64,000 bases of DNA from Castor canadensis (taxonomy: Eukaryota > Chordata > Mammalia > Rodentia > Castoridae), in assembly GCF_047511655.1 (NCBI RefSeq), contig NC_133405.1, positions 92,105,046 through 92,169,045 on the forward strand, read 5' to 3'. The notes beneath the pieces are model-generated. The model did no database searches. It was not told the DNA's origin and worked only from the letters and a program-made list of their open reading frames with translations. A program made the position numbers and the translations under genes. Shown here piece by piece: positions 31,480 to 44,581 of the stretch (its first letter is position 1; every line of letters starts with the position of its first letter).

Positions 31480-31635
31480 CCCCATGGTAGCTGTACCATT
31501 TTATATCTTTTTTTTCTTTTTTAAATTATATTATTGTACTGGGGTATATTATGACATTTACAAAAGTTCTTACAACATATCATAGTTGAATTCACCTCCT
31601 CTATCATTCTCCTTTATCCCCCCTCCCCTCCCATT
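31480..31635 (-). repeat. L1 3'-end fragment (different subfamily)
   Basis: TTGTACTGGGGTATATTATG, GTTCTTACAACATATCATAG and a C-rich CCCCCCTCCCCTCCC end are the complement of a rodent L1 3' end distinct from the young family. Confidence 0.55.
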
Positions 31636-31639
31636 TTTT

Positions 31640-32345
31640 AAAAGGCACTTTTGGAGAATAAGAAAGAGTGCTCAGAAATTATAAAGAACTGCTTAGATAA
31701 AGTCAAAATAGAAGATAAAGTCAAAAAAAGTTCCAGAATACAGAACTAAAAAGGGAAGACAGAAATTATGAGAGAATTGGGCAGTCAGAAACACACATAC
31801 ATGCAAGATAGAAAAAGAAGAGCCAGAGAGAAGGAGAGGGAGAGGGAACAGTATAAAATAGAGACCAAGTCCATCATTTAGGAGAGCCAACATCCATCTA
31901 ACAGGAGTTCTAGAAAGCACAGAGAAAATTAGTAAAGAAATAAACAGTGATTTCTCAGATAGAGGGACATGTGTCTTCAGACTAAAAGGGCCCACCCACC
32001 AGATGCCTAGAAAAATAGATGAGAGAGAAAACATACATCTGGGCATATTACTCTGACATTTCAAAACATTGAGAATGAAGGGAAAAACCTGTAAGTTTCT
32101 AGAAGTAGGGAAAACAGGTCACCGCCAAAGGTATGAGAATATATTAACATTTGATTTCTAATCAGCAAAACCACGTTAAAATACCTTCAAAATTCAGAGA
32201 AAAAAATTGTAACAGAATTCTAAAGCCAAATTATCATTGAAATATGAAAGAAAACAATAATTACATTTTCAGACATTTAAGACCCCAAAATTTACCTTTA
32301 TTAAGAAGTTACTTGAGGATGTTCTCCAACAAAATGCATAATGTA
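31640..32345 (+). repeat. HAL1/L1M ORF1-type fragment
   Basis: AACAGGAGTTCTAGAAAGCA, CTAAAAGGGCCCACCCACCA, GGGAAAACAGGTCACCGCCA and GAAGTTACTTGAGGATGTTC follow the order of the ORF1 region of ancient L1/HAL1 elements. Confidence 0.65.
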
Positions 32346-32640
32346 TAAGTCAGGATTCTTGGATGCAAATAATAGAAATGGACTCTAGTAAACTTAAGCA
32401 GAAAAAGGATTTATTGTGAGATTATCAAGTAGCTCACAAAAATAGTAGAGAATCAGGCTGAGAGAATGGGGCAGAAACTAGAAAGGCTAGGCAGGAGGAC
32501 CCACAGCTAAGGTCCTACTGTAGGAACAGCCTTAGTAGAAGGCAACCATTAGTACTGCTTTTCACAATGCCACAGCAAACAAACTCTACATCCTCATGCC
32601 TGTTGCTTTGGCTTATTTGTTATGAACTTTAGGGTTCAGT
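32346..32640 (+). repeat. Ancient repeat, copy 2
   Basis: GATGCAAATAATAGAAATGG, AACTTAAGCAGAAAAAGGAT and TTTATTGTGAGATTATCAAG resemble the element at 28265 and 34341. Confidence 0.4.
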
Positions 32641-32879
32641 TAATCATAACATTCAATTCATGGCACATTACTATTATTAGTTCATTGGAGGCTTTTCTTT
32701 ATTTTCTTATGATTTTTCCCCATCAGTCCCTATCTTTACTACCATTCTGCTGATCGTAGTGAGCCTCTCTAGTGTAATTAATGTATATATCCTTTCAATC
32801 GATACCCATAGTCATATTCAGTGTTATTTTATATTTACATAAATGGTATTGTGGTATAAATCTCATTGTTTCTTACAGC

Positions 32880-32880
<1 letters not shown>

Positions 32881-32929
<49 letters not shown>

Positions 32930-32930
32930 G
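32881..32930 (+). repeat. (TG)n microsatellite
   Basis: About 36 bp of pure TG then TATG variants, directly abutting a minus-strand SINE. Confidence 0.97.
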
Positions 32931-33137
32931 TTGGGACTGGGGTTTGAACTAAGGGCTTCACACTTGCAAAGTGGACACTGTACTGCCTGAGACAAACCTC
33001 TGGTCCATTTTACTCTGGTTATTTTGGAGATGCAGTATCTCAAGAACTCTTTGCCTGGGCTGACCTCAAACCACAATCCTCCCAACTTTAGCCTTCCAAG
33101 TAGCTATGATTATAGGCATAAACTACTGGTACCCAGT
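32931..33137 (-). repeat. Dimeric B1/ID-type SINE (diverged)
   Basis: GGGACTGGGGTTTGAACTAA through GCATAAACTACTGGTACCC. Confidence 0.8.
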
Positions 33138-33451
33138 TCTTTTTACCTTTTTCATTCAACACTAGGTTTGGGGGATTTATCCATGTGGCTATAGTAAACT
33201 GACTTTACTACTTTTAATTGTTTCATACTTTTTTATCCTATGAATACACTACAGTTGGCTTATCCAGTCCCATGGTGATAACCACCTAGGTAGCTTCCAA
33301 TTCCTCACTATCACAAACAATGCCACAACAACCTCAATTGGACCTCTGTGAGAATTTCTCTGGACTAGCCCAGAATATGATTGCTGGGTTATACAGTATA
33401 CACATACTTAATTTCATGAGATAGTGCTAAACTGTATTCTGGAATAATATC

Positions 33452-33655
33452 TTTTTTATTTTTTTTTTGCAGTACTGGGGCTTGAACCCAGGGCCTATAC
33501 CTTGAGCCACTCTACCAGCCCTTTTTTTGTCATGGGTATTTTTCAACATAGGGTCTCACAGACTATTTGCCTAGGCTGGCTTCAAACTGTAATCCTCCTG
33601 ATCTCTGCCTCCTGAGTAGATAGGATTACAGGCATGAGCCACTAATGCCCCACCT
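33452..33655 (-). repeat. Dimeric B1/ID-type SINE
   Basis: TTGCAGTACTGGGGCTTGAA through GGCATGAGCCACTAATGCCC. The ID half is shortened. Confidence 0.85.
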
Positions 33656-33905
33656 GGAATATCTTTACCAGCTTACATTCCCACCTACAGTTGTCTTTAC
33701 CCTCACATCTTCATCAGTATTTGATAATATCTAACTTTTTACATGTTACACTCTGATAGTGGTTTCTCACTGTTATTTTAATTTTCATTTATCTAATTTT
33801 TAGAAAAATCTCTTAACATATTCAAGTTTCCCTTTGTGGAAATTACTCTTCATATCCTGTGTTGATTCTTCTCTTGGGTTTGCTATCTTCTTTCTCTGTT
33901 GATTA

Positions 33906-34340
33906 GTCTTTTGTCAGTTTTATATATTACATATATATTCTCTAGTTTATTATTATCCTGTTAATTTGTATATTACTGGCTTCTTTGTGTTAATGACTCC
34001 AGATTCAAAGCCATGAGCAGAATATTCAGCCCTTGTTGTCTGGTGAATAGGGAGAGGAAGTATCTGACCACCTTCAGTTCCCATAGTATGAAGTGGATCC
34101 CTGCCTTCCACCAGCACATCCAATAAAGGGGATTCCCCCTCCCCCAAAATAGTATGGGGATTTAGATGCTAGGCAGCCACTAGCGTTCATTACTTTGGTT
34201 ATCCAACATTCATATATGTTCTTTCTCCCATGCTTAGCGCTTTGAAAAAATACTTCCATTTAATCTATTGAAAATACATTTCACATCCCCAAACATGCAC
34301 TTATCCCCCTTTCCAAAGAGAGACAGCCAAAAGACAGAAA
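33906..34340. other. Unassigned intergenic DNA
   Basis: No gene or family was recognised. Confidence 0.4.
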
Positions 34341-34850
34341 TTAGAGTAATTTCTATTAGCAATAGGAAACCCAACTCAAACTGGCTCAAATAGTAAATAT
34401 AATTTATTGGCTCACTTAACTGAGGAGTCCATATGCAGGGAGACTTCATGAATGGTATGATCTGGAATATGGTTCCATTTCTCTGTGATTCTCTTGGCTC
34501 TGCCTCCTCCACTTGTCGGTGCCATCCTTGGGTAAGCCCTCCATACTTTCACAAGATGATTAACAGCAGCAATAAGGCTAAATGCTTCTTTGTTCATATA
34601 CAGGGAAGACAGGCCACCTCTTCCCTCAAAAGCTCAACAAGTCAGTCCTAAGTCTCAGTGTAAACTGGACCGTCCCTGAACCAATATGACTGTGGCTGGG
34701 GGATGAAATTACTCAGGTCAGTTTATACCAATGAAGGCCTATACCTATAACTGGTGGTGAGATCAATCTCATTCAAATTGCATAGTTGTTATACAATGGG
34801 GGAGGAGTGGAATGGATGTTGGAGAATAACATAATGTCCACTACAAGTGA
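34341..34850 (+). repeat. Ancient repeat, copy 3
   Basis: AGGAAACCCAACTCAAACTG, TTTATTGGCTCACTTAACTG, TGAACCAATATGACTGTGGC and GGGGGAGGAGTGGAATGGAT give the longest copy in the window of the unnamed element also at 28265 and 32346. Confidence 0.5.
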
Positions 34851-34854
34851 GTAA

Positions 34855-36825
34855 ACTAAGAAACAGAAAGATATGGGGTCCAAGAAAGATTGGGTCCAAC
34901 CCAGAAGAGTAATGAAGGGACATCCCAGGATGACAGCTGTGTCATAGGCCTATAGAGCAATCAGTCCGAATTGGAGCAGGAAGACAGAGGGCTCCAGGAG
35001 GAAGGTATCTGGGAAAAAAGGGGATTCAAATGATTTTATACTTTTCTTAAGAATTTGGATTAACTTAGGAAGGTGATAAAGTCAGACAATGCAAGGGAAA
35101 AAGAAAGGCAATTAGAAACTTCAGGAAAAAAACTGTACAAGAAAAGAAATGTAATTCTGGTATACTAATTGGATCTTTATGGAACAATATTCACATAATT
35201 GTAATAGCATAAACACTTTATTGACTTTAAACTTTTAGAATGATCAGCAAAGTATGGATGAGTTAATTACAGTTTCAGACAGAATGTAAGTATCATTAAT
35301 CTTGTTAATATAAAAGTACAGATGGCAGTAGAGGTAGAAAGAATGAGTGTGTCTATTAGTTAAAGGTACAAAGGTAAGGAATAGAGGACATATAATTGGT
35401 GACATAGCTATATTGAGGGCATAAGAGGAGGGTAGTTGAGTTTCATAAATAGGAGGAAGTCAATAGATAATGATTAAAATTGGTAAATAAGTTGATAAAT
35501 AGATAATCTGTACATTATTTAGAGATATGAAGATAATTATCAGGAAAATGAAAACAATTACACAGAAATAGACTAGTAGATTTCCAGGTCAAGATGACAG
35601 ACTTACCATGTGCTTATCTCCACTCTCTCTTGAGATCCTGTTGAAATGATTGTTAAGGAATAAAAAAAGGTGTAAAAACACAATGATGAAGGAATGGGAT
35701 CAGGTTCATCAGCAAAAGAGAGATTTTAACAAATTTCTGGAAGATAGGAAGTAAATGGAGGAATGGTGATTGATGAAGCATACTGGAGGAAGCCATAGCC
35801 TGGAATATGCATGGAGGTGATTCCTCTGAGGAAGGAGTTGGTCTTTTTCTGCAGAAGCCTGGAGAGTCTTGTGTTTGGTAATGCCAGGTATGATGAAGGG
35901 TAGGAGTGAGATGTGGGGCTGAACACGGAGTTTAATGGAAGGCTGTATACCAAGCCACCCACCCATCACCTTGTGCAATAATTCACAGCAGCCTATTCAT
36001 TAGGTAAAACCCAGAGGTTCTTCTCTGAGGAAACGGAACAATCTCAGAGAAAAAAATCTTGGCATTCAGGGTCTCTGTAGACAACAGTCAGTTCTCTTCT
36101 AATCATCCTAAAGGAAAGCTACCAGCTGCCTAATCCTGCCCCTAAGCATAGTGCTCCAACAAGATTTTTCATTTCCACCATTTAAAATATCATCAAAGAC
36201 AGATAACCATAGATAACCAGGTTTCTTTGAGAAAAGACTACAACATGAAAGAAATATACCAAAATAATCAAGCAAGGATAAAAACCATCACAAATGAAGT
36301 AGGTATTTCAAAGGATAGGAGGAAATATAAAAAAATCTATATTATTCTCAGAAAGATTCAAGATGAGAGTGCATCCACAAAACAAGAACAGGATGCTATA
36401 AGAAAGGAAAAGAGAACATGAATATTTCAAAATTTACAATGTGATTGTCAAATAAAAAAATGCAACAGAAGGGATGAAAGATAAAGTTAATTTTTCTCCC
36501 AGAAAGTAAGCAGAAACAATGAGAGAAAGGGATAAAGCTAAGGAGGGAGGGAAGAGGAGGAAGAGGAAAAGAGGGAGCAAGAAAGATGGAAAATAGAAAA
36601 GAATGGATAAAAAGACAAATTCAGGAGTTCTATCCTCCAACTTTAAAGATTTTTAAAACAGAACAAAGAAAATAGAGAAGAGGAATATACCAAGGAATCA
36701 AGAGACTGTCCCAGAATTAAAGGACTTAACAATGAAGGATGCAACAAACGACTAACATAATGAATGACAAAAGGTCCCAAACCTAAACACACTTAGGAAA
36801 TTTTAGAATACCAAATATAATTATT
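34855..36825 (+). repeat. HAL1/L1M-type fragments
   Basis: The A-rich sense strand has ORF1-like coding remnants (for example the 36227-36420 frame, lysine-rich coiled-coil-like, RKDYNMKEIYQNNQ) and closing text near 36620-36790. The 34870-35575 part resembles 40320-40740. Exact subfamily is not assigned. Confidence 0.5.
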
Positions 36826-37037
36826 CTTGGTGGTAGTGGGGTTTGAACTCAGGGCCTTACGCTTGTTAGGCAGGTGCTCTTATCACTTGAGCCGTTCCAC
36901 CAGCCCTTTTTTGGTGTTGCTTTTTTTTGAGATGGGGTCTCATAAACTATTTGCCTAGGCTGGCTTTGAGCCATGATCCTCCTGATACTGCCTCCTGAAT
37001 AGCTAGGATTACAGGTATGAGCCACCGGCACCTGGCT
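36826..37037 (-). repeat. Dimeric B1/ID-type SINE
   Basis: TGGTAGTGGGGTTTGAACTC through ATGAGCCACCGGCACCTGGC. Confidence 0.87.
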
Positions 37038-37097
37038 AAAATTCTTCAAAAATAACAGAAAAGGGGGTAGACTGAATAGAAGTACTTTTCTCCACTT

Positions 37098-37182
37098 TTT
37101 TTTTTGCAGTGCTGGGGATAGAACCCAGGGCCTTATGCATGCTAGGTAAGTGCTTTACCACTGAGTTATATCCCCAGTCTCT
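37098..37182 (-). repeat. ID element
   Basis: TTGCAGTGCTGGGGATAGAA through CACTGAGTTATATCCCCAGT. Confidence 0.82.
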
Positions 37183-37189
37183 ATTTTTC

Positions 37190-38205
37190 CTCATTCTTCC
37201 CACCAAGTGTAGTTAAAAACGTTATACATTACATGTAAACATAAGAGTTTGAAAAGTGATGAGATGGTGTCAAACTAAGGAGGGAACTTGGTAGCAAAGT
37301 GACATGATGGTAAGTTCCCCAATTTGTTTTTTACCTCAGAGAAGCCATCAGTTAGATAATAGCTACTGTATTCCAGCCAAACACCACAGAAGAAAATTGT
37401 AGCTCTATCAGCAAAGGCCAGAAGGGAACCAAGATTTTCACCCTGACTAGTTATAATGGATCACTCCTCTCTCTTCCTACTGGGGTGGTGTCAAAGAAGG
37501 TTGCATGGGCAGCTGGAACTCTCAATCCCCACCTAGCAGTAATGAGGAAACCCTTCCCTATGGTATCAATAGAGACTGAGTGTGGAACCTCAATTTCTAC
37601 ACCCACCTGGCATTAACGAGGCAATATCCCCTACGTGTCCCCAGAGTGGGTATAAGGATGGAAGCTAAAACAGGTAATCCAAATAAGATCCAGTATCTCT
37701 TAACACAATACCACCAAATGCTCAGGTTTCATTTGAAAAATCACTCATTACCAAGAACCAGAAAGATCTCAACTGGAGTGAAAAAAGATACTCAATAGAC
37801 ACCAACACCAGATGAAAGAAGTTAAAATTATCTGATGATAGTTTTTAAGAAGCCATCATAAAAATGCTTCAATGAGAAACATGCTTAAAACAAATGAAAA
37901 AGTAGAAACTATTAGCAAAGAAAAAATAAAGAATATAAAGAAAAATTATGTGGAAAATTTAGAATTAAAATAACATAAAATAAAATAAAAACCTCAGTGG
38001 ATAGGCTAACAGCAAAATGGAGAGGACAGAGGAACTTGGAGATGGAACAATAGAAATTACCCTCTGAAAAACAGAAAACCTAGGCTGGGAAAAAATGAAC
38101 ACACCTTAAAAGACTATTATAAAAGGTCTAAAATTGGGGTCCTGGAGAGGCAAAAAAGTGATGGGGAAAGTTATCTACAAAGCAGTGAGACCATGCTAAT
38201 AATCA
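37190..38205 (+). repeat. Ancient L1M 5' region / ORF1 fragment
   Basis: CTTAACACAATACCACCAAA, TCACTCATTACCAAGAACCA, GCCATCATAAAAATGCTTCA and CTCAGTGGATAGGCTAACAG follow the order of L1M 5'UTR/ORF1 sequence. Confidence 0.7.
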
Positions 38206-38207
38206 GA

Positions 38208-38283
38208 CTTTTTTTTTCTTTGCAGTGGTGGGATTTGAACTTAGGACCTCACAGTTCACCACTTTGAACCATACCCAAAGTCC
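38208..38283 (-). repeat. ID-half SINE fragment
   Basis: TTTGCAGTGGTGGGATTTGA with a deleted centre. Confidence 0.7.
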
Positions 38284-38306
38284 TTCTATTAAAAAAGATT
38301 GGGGGG

Positions 38307-39302
38307 GGGTAAATGCAAATTAAAACCACACTAAGATTCCACCTTACCCGTTAGAATAGCCATCATTAGCAACACCACTAACAACAGGTGTTGGCGAGGA
38401 TGTGGGGAAAAAGGAACCCTCTTACACTGTTGGTGGGACTGTAAACTAGTACAACCACTCTGGAAAAAAATTTGGAGGCTTCTTAAAAATCTAAACATAG
38501 ATCTACCATATGATCGAGCAATACCACTCTTGGGAATATTCCCGAAAGAATGTGACTCAGGTTACTCCAGAGGCACCTGCACACCCATGTTTATTGCAGC
38601 ACTATTCACAATTGCCAAGTTATGGAAACAGCCAAGATGCCCCAGCACTGACGAATGGATTAAGAAAATGTGGTATCTATACACAATGGAATTTTATGCA
38701 GCCATGAAGAAGAAGGAAATGTTATCATTCGCAGGTAAATGGATGGAACTGGAGAACATTATTCTGAGTGAGGTTAGCCTGGCCCAAAAAACCAAAAATC
38801 GTATTTTCTTCTTCATATGTGGACATTAGATCAAGAGCAAACACAGCAAGGGGATTGGACTTTGATCACATGATAAAGCGAGAGCACACAAGAGAGGTAT
38901 GAGGCTAGGTAAGACACCCAAAAAACTAGACAGCATTTGTTGCCCTCAACGCAGAGAAACTAATGCAGATACTTTAAAACGACTGAGGCCAATAGGAGAA
39001 AGGGACCAGGAACTAGAGAAAAGGTTAGTTCGAGAAGAAGTAACTTAGAAGGTAACACACATGTACAGGAGAGCAATGCAAGTCAACTCCCTGTATAGCT
39101 GTCCTTATCTCAACGAGCAAAAACCCTTGTTCCTTCCTATTACTGCTTATACTCTCTCTTCAACAAAATTAGAGATAAGGGCAAAATAGTTTCTGCCTGG
39201 TAGCGAGGCGTTGTGGGGGGGTAAGGGAGGAGGTGGGGGGAAGCAGGGAGAAATAACCCAAACATTGTATGCACATATGAATAAAATTTTTTAAAAAATA
39301 AA
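38307..39302 (+). mobile_element. 5'-truncated L1 with TSD
   Basis: It carries the last roughly 170 codons of ORF2 with at least one frameshift (relative to the intact copy a base is missing near 38350), the stop at about 38829, then the 3'UTR and an A-rich tail. The TSD AAAAAAGATTGGGGGG lies at 38291-38306 and 39303-39318. It is somewhat older than the copy at 40761, with more substitutions. Confidence 0.88.
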
Positions 39303-39324
39303 AAAAAAGATTGGGGGGAGAGGC

Positions 39325-39393
39325 AGTACTGGGAATTGAGCTCAGGGCATTATGCTTGCTAGGCACTCTACCTCAAGATATGCCCCCAGTCCT
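39325..39393 (-). repeat. ID element remnant
   Basis: GGCAGTACTGGGAATTGAGC through GATATGCCCCCAGTCC. Confidence 0.72.
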
Positions 39394-39442
39394 AATAATC
39401 AGACTTCTTACCAAAACTGGTTATTAGAAGAAAGTGGAACAA

Positions 39443-39566
39443 GCCAGGCAATATGTCACGTGCCTGTAGTCTCAACACTTAGGAGTCTGAGTCAGGGGGA
39501 TCATGAGACCAGGAATTTGAGACAAGACTATACATCATAGTGAGACCCATCACACACAAAAAAAGT
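39443..39566 (+). repeat. B1-like monomer
   Basis: GCCAGGCAATATGTCACGTG through AGTGAGACCCATCACACAC. Confidence 0.7.
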
Positions 39567-39892
39567 GGAGCGATGTCTTCAAAGTTGTGTGGGAAAATGA
39601 CATTGAACCTCAAACTTTATAGCAAAGTGTGAGGATGGTATAGAGGTATTTTCAGTTATGCAACAACTCAAGAAGTCTACTTTGTATACAACCTTTCTGA
39701 GAAAGTTGCTTGAGAACATACTCTATCAAAACAATGGGGAAAACAAGCAAACAAAAAACAGTGGACATAATCTCAAAAACCAGTGAAGGGAAACCCCAAA
39801 ATGATAGCTATGTGTCAAGCCTTAGAAAGCAACTAGTCTAGGCAGGCACTCTACCACTTGAGCCACAGCCCCTAGCCCTAAGCAACTAGTCT

Positions 39893-40010
39893 ATATCAAG
39901 CATGGTGACACACTCCCGTATTCCCAGCACTTGAGAGGCTGGGCAGGATTACAAATTTGAGGTCAACTTGAGCTCCTGAATGAGACCCAGTCTTAAGGAA
40001 AAAAAAAAAA
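39893..40010 (+). repeat. B1-like monomer
   Basis: CAAGCATGGTGACACACTCC through GAGACCCAGTCTTAAGG and an A-run. Confidence 0.7.
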
Positions 40011-40012
40011 AG

Positions 40013-40320
40013 GACAGGCATGATGGCTTGTGTCTGTAATCCCAGCTACTCAAGAGGTGGAAATCAGGAGAATTATGGTTTGAGGCCAGCCCCAGGCAAA
40101 AAGTTAGCAAAAACCATCTCAACCAATAGCTGGGCATGGTAGCACATACCTGTCATTTTAGCTACAAGGGAAGCATAAATAGGAGGATGGAGAAAAGCCA
40201 AGACCCTAGTCCTAAAATAGCTAATGTAAGAAGGACTGGGGATGCAACTCAAGTGGTAGAGCACCTGGCAAGTGCAAGGCCCTGAGTTCAAACTCCAGTA
40301 TTATTTAAAAAAAAAAAAGG
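40013..40320 (+). repeat. Trimeric SINE (two B1-like units and ID half)
   Basis: ACAGGCATGATGGCTTGTGT, then GCTGGGCATGGTAGCACATA, then GCAACTCAAGTGGTAGAGCA and a long A-tail. Confidence 0.75.
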
Positions 40321-40745
40321 GCAAGCAACTAGTACTAGTACAGATTTGAAAGGGGGATGAAGGGCTCCAGGAAAGCATCTTGGGGGTGGGGCAGAAAGTT
40401 GACTTGGTGGAATTCTTAGCAGAACAGAGATTTTGGAAAGAAACAAATGGAGTATATGATAAAGTAAAATAGTAAGAGAATAAAAAGAAATAGAAATGTC
40501 AGGAAAATGAAAACTTACTACAAGGGAAAATTGTGGAAGTACATTGCATGGCTCTAAAAGAATATTTAGCCATATTAACAGCTATATAATGCTTTTCAAC
40601 TTTTAGAATCAATCTATAACTACACGAAAAAACCCAATCATGATTACAGAATAGAATTCAATGTTCAGCTTTGACAATATAAAAGGTCAGATGAGAGATG
40701 TTGGGAGACTTAATGGTGGGGAACAGGGCTAACAAAATTCTGGTC

Positions 40746-40760
40746 AAGAAATATTGTCTC
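40746..40760 (+). repeat. Target-site duplication, left copy (L1 insertion)
   Basis: AAGAAATATTGTCTC here equals 45163-45177. The two copies mark the ends of one retrotransposition event. Confidence 0.93.
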
Positions 40761-40762
40761 AA

Positions 40763-43700
40763 ATGGCAGGAATCACCACATACCTATCAGTACTAACACT
40801 TAATGTTAATGGACTTAATTCACCCATCAAAAGACACCGTTTGACAAAATGGATTAAAAAAGAAGATCCAACAATTTGTTGCTTACAGGAGACTCATCTC
40901 ACCGACAGAAATAAGCATATGCTTAGGATGAAAGGCTGGAAGAAGATTTACCAAGCCAATGGCCCCCGAAAACAAGCAGGAGTAGCAATACTTATCTCTG
41001 ACAAAGTAGACTTCAAACCTATATTGATCAAACGAGATAAAGAAGGACATTCCATACTAATAAAAGGGGAAATAGACCAAAAGGAAATAATAATCATCAA
41101 TCTGTACGCACCCAATATCAACGCACCCAATTTCATCAAACATACCCTGAAAGACCTAAAAGCATATATAAACGCCAACACAGTGGTTGTGGGAGACTTT
41201 AACACTCCATTATCATCAATAGATAGGTCATCCAAACAAAAACTCAATAAAGAAATCCAAGATCTAAAATATGCAATAGATCAAGTGGACCTAGTAGATG
41301 TCTACAGAACATTTCATCCAACCTCTACACAATATACAATCTTCTCAGCAGCCCATGGAACCTTCTCCAAAATAGATCATATCCTAGGGCACAAAGCAAG
41401 CCTCAGCAAATATAAGAAAATAGAAATAATACCATGCATACTATCTGACCACAATGCAGTAAAAGTAGAACTCAACAACAAAAGTAAAGACAAAAAACAT
41501 GCAAACAGCTGGAAACTAAATAACTCATTACTTAATGAAGAATGGATCATCGATGCAATAAAAGAGGAAATTAAAAAGTTCCTAGAAGTCAATGAAAATG
41601 AAAACACAACCTACCGGAACCTATGGGACACAGCTAAGGCAGTCTTGAGAGGAAAGTTTATAGCCATGAGTGCATATATTAAAAAGATTGAAAGATCCCA
41701 AATCAATGACCTAATGATACATCTCAAACTCCTAGAAAAACAAGAACAAGCAAATCCCAAAACAAATAGAAGGAGAGAAATAATAAAAAGAAGAGCTGAA
41801 ATCAATGAAATAGAAACCAAAAAAGCCATACAAAGAATTAATGAAACAAAAAGTTGGTTCTTTGAAAAAATAAACAAGATCGATAGACCCCTGGCAAACC
41901 TGACTAAAATGAGGAGAGAAAAAACCCAAATTAGTAGAATTAGGAATGCAAAAGGGGACATAACAACAAACACCATGGAAGTCCAGGAAATCATCAGAGA
42001 CTACTTTGAGAACCTATATTCAAATAAATTTGAAAATCTTAAAGAAATGGACAGATTTCTAGATACATATGATCATCCAAAACTGAACCAAGAGGAAATT
42101 AATCACCTGAATAGACCTATAACACAAAATGAAATTGAAGCAGCAATCAAGAGTCTCCCCAAAAAGAAAAGTCCAGGACCTGATGGATTCTCGGCTGAAT
42201 TCTATCAGACCTTTAAAGAAGAACTGATACCAACCCTCCTTAAACTGTTCCATGACATAGAAAGGGAAGGAAAACTGCCAAACACATTTTATGAAGCCAG
42301 TATTACACTTATCCCAAAACCAGGCAAAGACACCTCCAAAAAGGAGAACTATAGGCCAATCTCCTTAATGAACATTGATGCAAAAATCCTCAACAAAATA
42401 ATGGCAAATCGAATTCAGCAACACATCAAAAAGATTATTCACCACGACCAGGTAGGCTTCATCCCAGGGATGCAGGGGTGGTTCAACATACGAAAATCAA
42501 TAAACGTAATAAACCACATTAACAGAAGCAAAGACAAAAACCACTTGATCATCTCAATAGATGCAGAAAAAGCCTTTGATAAGATCCAACATCATTTCAT
42601 GATAAAAGCTCTAAGAAAACTAGGAATAGAAGGAAAGTTCCTCAACATTATAAAAGCTATATATGACAAACCTACAGCCAGCATTATACTTAACGGAGAA
42701 AAATTAAAACCATTCCCTCTAAAATCAGGAATGAGACAAGGATGCCCACTATCTCCACTCCTATTCAACATAGTACTGGAATTCCTAGCCAGAGCAATTA
42801 GGCAAGAAGAAGGAATAAAAGGAATACAAATAGGTAAAGAAACTGTCAAAATATCCCTATTTGCAGACGACATGATCCTATACCTTAAAGACCCAAAAAA
42901 CTCTACTCAGAAGCTTCTAGACATCATCAATAGCTATAGCAAGGTAGCAGGATATAAAATCAACATAGAAAAATCATTAGCATTTCTATACACTAACAAT
43001 GAGCAAACGGAAAAAGAATGTATGAAAACAATTCCATTTACAATAGCCTCAAAAAAAATCAAATACCTAGGTGTAAACCTAACAAAAGATGTGAAAGACC
43101 TCTACAAGGAAAACTATACACTTCTGAAGAAAGAGATTGAGGAAGACTATAGAAAGTGGAGAGATCTCCCATGCTCATGGATTGGTAGAATCAACATAGT
43201 AAAAATGTCGATACTCCCCAAAGTAATCTACATGTTTAATGCAATTCCCATCAAAATTCCAATGACATTCATTAAAGAGATTGAAAAATCTACTGTGAAA
43301 ATTATATGGAAACACAAGAGGCCACGAATAGCCAAGGCAATACTCAGTCAAAAGAACAATGCAGGAGGTATCACAATACCTGACTTCAAACTATATTACA
43401 AAGCAATAACAATAAAAACAGCATGGTACGGGCACAAAAACAGACATGAAGACCAGTGGAACAGAATAGAGGATCCAGATATGAAGCCACACAACTATGA
43501 GCAACTTATCTTTGACAAAGGAGCTAAAAATATACGATGGAGAAATAGCAGCCTCTTCAACAAAAACTGCTGGGAAAACTGGTTAGCAGTCTGCAAAAAA
43601 CTGAAACTAGATCCATGTATATCACCCTATACCAAGATTAACTCAAAATGGATCAAGGATCTTAATATCAGACCCCAAACTCTTAAGTTGATACAAGAAA

Positions 43701-44581
43701 GAGTAGGAAATACTCTGGAGTTAGTAGGTATAGGTAAGAACTTTCTCAATGAAACCCCAGCAGCACAGCAACTAAGAGATAGCATAGATAAATGGGACCT
43801 CATAAAACTAAAAAGCTTCTGTTCATCAAAAGAAATGGTCTCTAAACTGAAGAGAACACCCACAGAGTGGGAGAAAATATTTGCCAATTATACATCAGAC
43901 AAAGGACTGATAACCAGAATATACAGGGAACTTAAAAAACTAAATTCTCCCAAAACTAATGAACCAATAAAGAAATGGGCATGTGAACTAAACAGAACTT
44001 TCTCAAAAGAAGAAATTCAAATGGTCAGAAAACACATGAAAAAATGCTCACCATCTCTAGCAATAAAGGAAATGCAAATTAAAACCACACTAAGATTCCA
44101 CCTCACCCCTGTTAGAGTAGCCATCATCAGCAACACCACCAACAACAGGTGTTGGCGAGGATGCGGGGAAAAAGGAACCCTCTTACACTGTTGGTGGGAA
44201 TGTAGACTAGTACAACCACTCTGGAAAAAAATTTGGAGGCTACTTAAAAAGCTGGACATCGATCTACCATTTGATCCAGCAATACCACTCTCGGGGATAT
44301 ACCCAAAAGACTGTTACTCCAGAGGCACCTGCACATCCATGTTTATTGCGGCACTATTCACAATAGCCAAGTTATGGAAACAGCCAAGATGCCCCAGCAC
44401 TGACGAATGGATTAAGAAAATGTGGTATCTATACACAATGGAATTTTATGCAGCCATGAAGAAGAACGAAATGTTATCATTCGCTGGTAAATGGATGGAA
44501 TTGGAGAACATCATTCTGAGTGAGGTTAGCCTGGCCCAAAAGACCAAAAATCGTATGTTCTCCCTCATATGTGGACATTAG
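40763..44581 (+). CDS. L1 ORF2 protein (endonuclease / reverse transcriptase), intact frame
   Basis: The frame is 1272 codons, close to the 1275 of human ORF2p. The true start is the ATG at 40763; the three open codons before it belong to the TSD and junction. Apurinic-type endonuclease residues are all present at the human positions: N14, E43, D145/N147, D205, D229 and H230. The reverse transcriptase active site FADD has D702/D703, again in register, so there is no net indel up to there. The Cys-rich motif ([17 protein letters not shown]) is intact near residues 1125-1150. ORF2p normally nicks target DNA at TT/AAAA and primes reverse transcription there. Expression from this locus is doubtful because ORF1 and the promoter are missing. 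Confidence 0.95.
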   Translation: MAGITTYLSVLTLNVNGLNSPIKRHRLTKWIKKEDPTICCLQETHLTDRNKHMLRMKGWKKIYQANGPRKQAGVAILISDKVDFKPILIKRDKEGHSILIKGEIDQKEIIIINLYAPNINAPNFIKHTLKDLKAYINANTVVVGDFNTPLSSIDRSSKQKLNKEIQDLKYAIDQVDLVDVYRTFHPTSTQYTIFSAAHGTFSKIDHILGHKASLSKYKKIEIIPCILSDHNAVKVELNNKSKDKKHANSWKLNNSLLNEEWIIDAIKEEIKKFLEVNENENTTYRNLWDTAKAVLRGKFIAMSAYIKKIERSQINDLMIHLKLLEKQEQANPKTNRRREIIKRRAEINEIETKKAIQRINETKSWFFEKINKIDRPLANLTKMRREKTQISRIRNAKGDITTNTMEVQEIIRDYFENLYSNKFENLKEMDRFLDTYDHPKLNQEEINHLNRPITQNEIEAAIKSLPKKKSPGPDGFSAEFYQTFKEELIPTLLKLFHDIEREGKLPNTFYEASITLIPKPGKDTSKKENYRPISLMNIDAKILNKIMANRIQQHIKKIIHHDQVGFIPGMQGWFNIRKSINVINHINRSKDKNHLIISIDAEKAFDKIQHHFMIKALRKLGIEGKFLNIIKAIYDKPTASIILNGEKLKPFPLKSGMRQGCPLSPLLFNIVLEFLARAIRQEEGIKGIQIGKETVKISLFADDMILYLKDPKNSTQKLLDIINSYSKVAGYKINIEKSLAFLYTNNEQTEKECMKTIPFTIASKKIKYLGVNLTKDVKDLYKENYTLLKKEIEEDYRKWRDLPCSWIGRINIVKMSILPKVIYMFNAIPIKIPMTFIKEIEKSTVKIIWKHKRPRIAKAILSQKNNAGGITIPDFKLYYKAITIKTAWYGHKNRHEDQWNRIEDPDMKPHNYEQLIFDKGAKNIRWRNSSLFNKNCWENWLAVCKKLKLDPCISPYTKINSKWIKDLNIRPQTLKLIQERVGNTLELVGIGKNFLNETPAAQQLRDSIDKWDLIKLKSFCSSKEMVSKLKRTPTEWEKIFANYTSDKGLITRIYRELKKLNSPKTNEPIKKWACELNRTFSKEEIQMVRKHMKKCSPSLAIKEMQIKTTLRFHLTPVRVAIISNTTNNRCWRGCGEKGTLLHCWWECRLVQPLWKKIWRLLKKLDIDLPFDPAIPLSGIYPKDCYSRGTCTSMFIAALFTIAKLWKQPRCPSTDEWIKKMWYLYTMEFYAAMKKNEMLSFAGKWMELENIILSEVSLAQKTKNRMFSLICGH

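Larger units (their letters stand above)
32640..33905 (-). repeat. Old L1 fragment (ORF2/3'UTR), interrupted
   Basis: The complement of L1 text, for example GGATTTATCCATGTGGCTAT, GATTGCTGGGTTATACAGTA and CTTTACCAGCTTACATTCCC. Interruptions are a TG microsatellite (32881-32930) and SINEs (32931-33137, 33452-33655). Confidence 0.7.
39567..40740 (+). repeat. HAL1/L1M remnants with SINE insertions
   Basis: Ancient L1-type text (GGTATTTTCAGTTATGCAAC, AGTTGCTTGAGAACATACTC at 39640-39720; 40330-40740) is broken by an ID scrap (39838-39880), a B1 monomer (39893-40010) and a trimeric SINE (40013-40320). It is the target of the intact-ORF2 L1 and resumes at 45178. Confidence 0.5.
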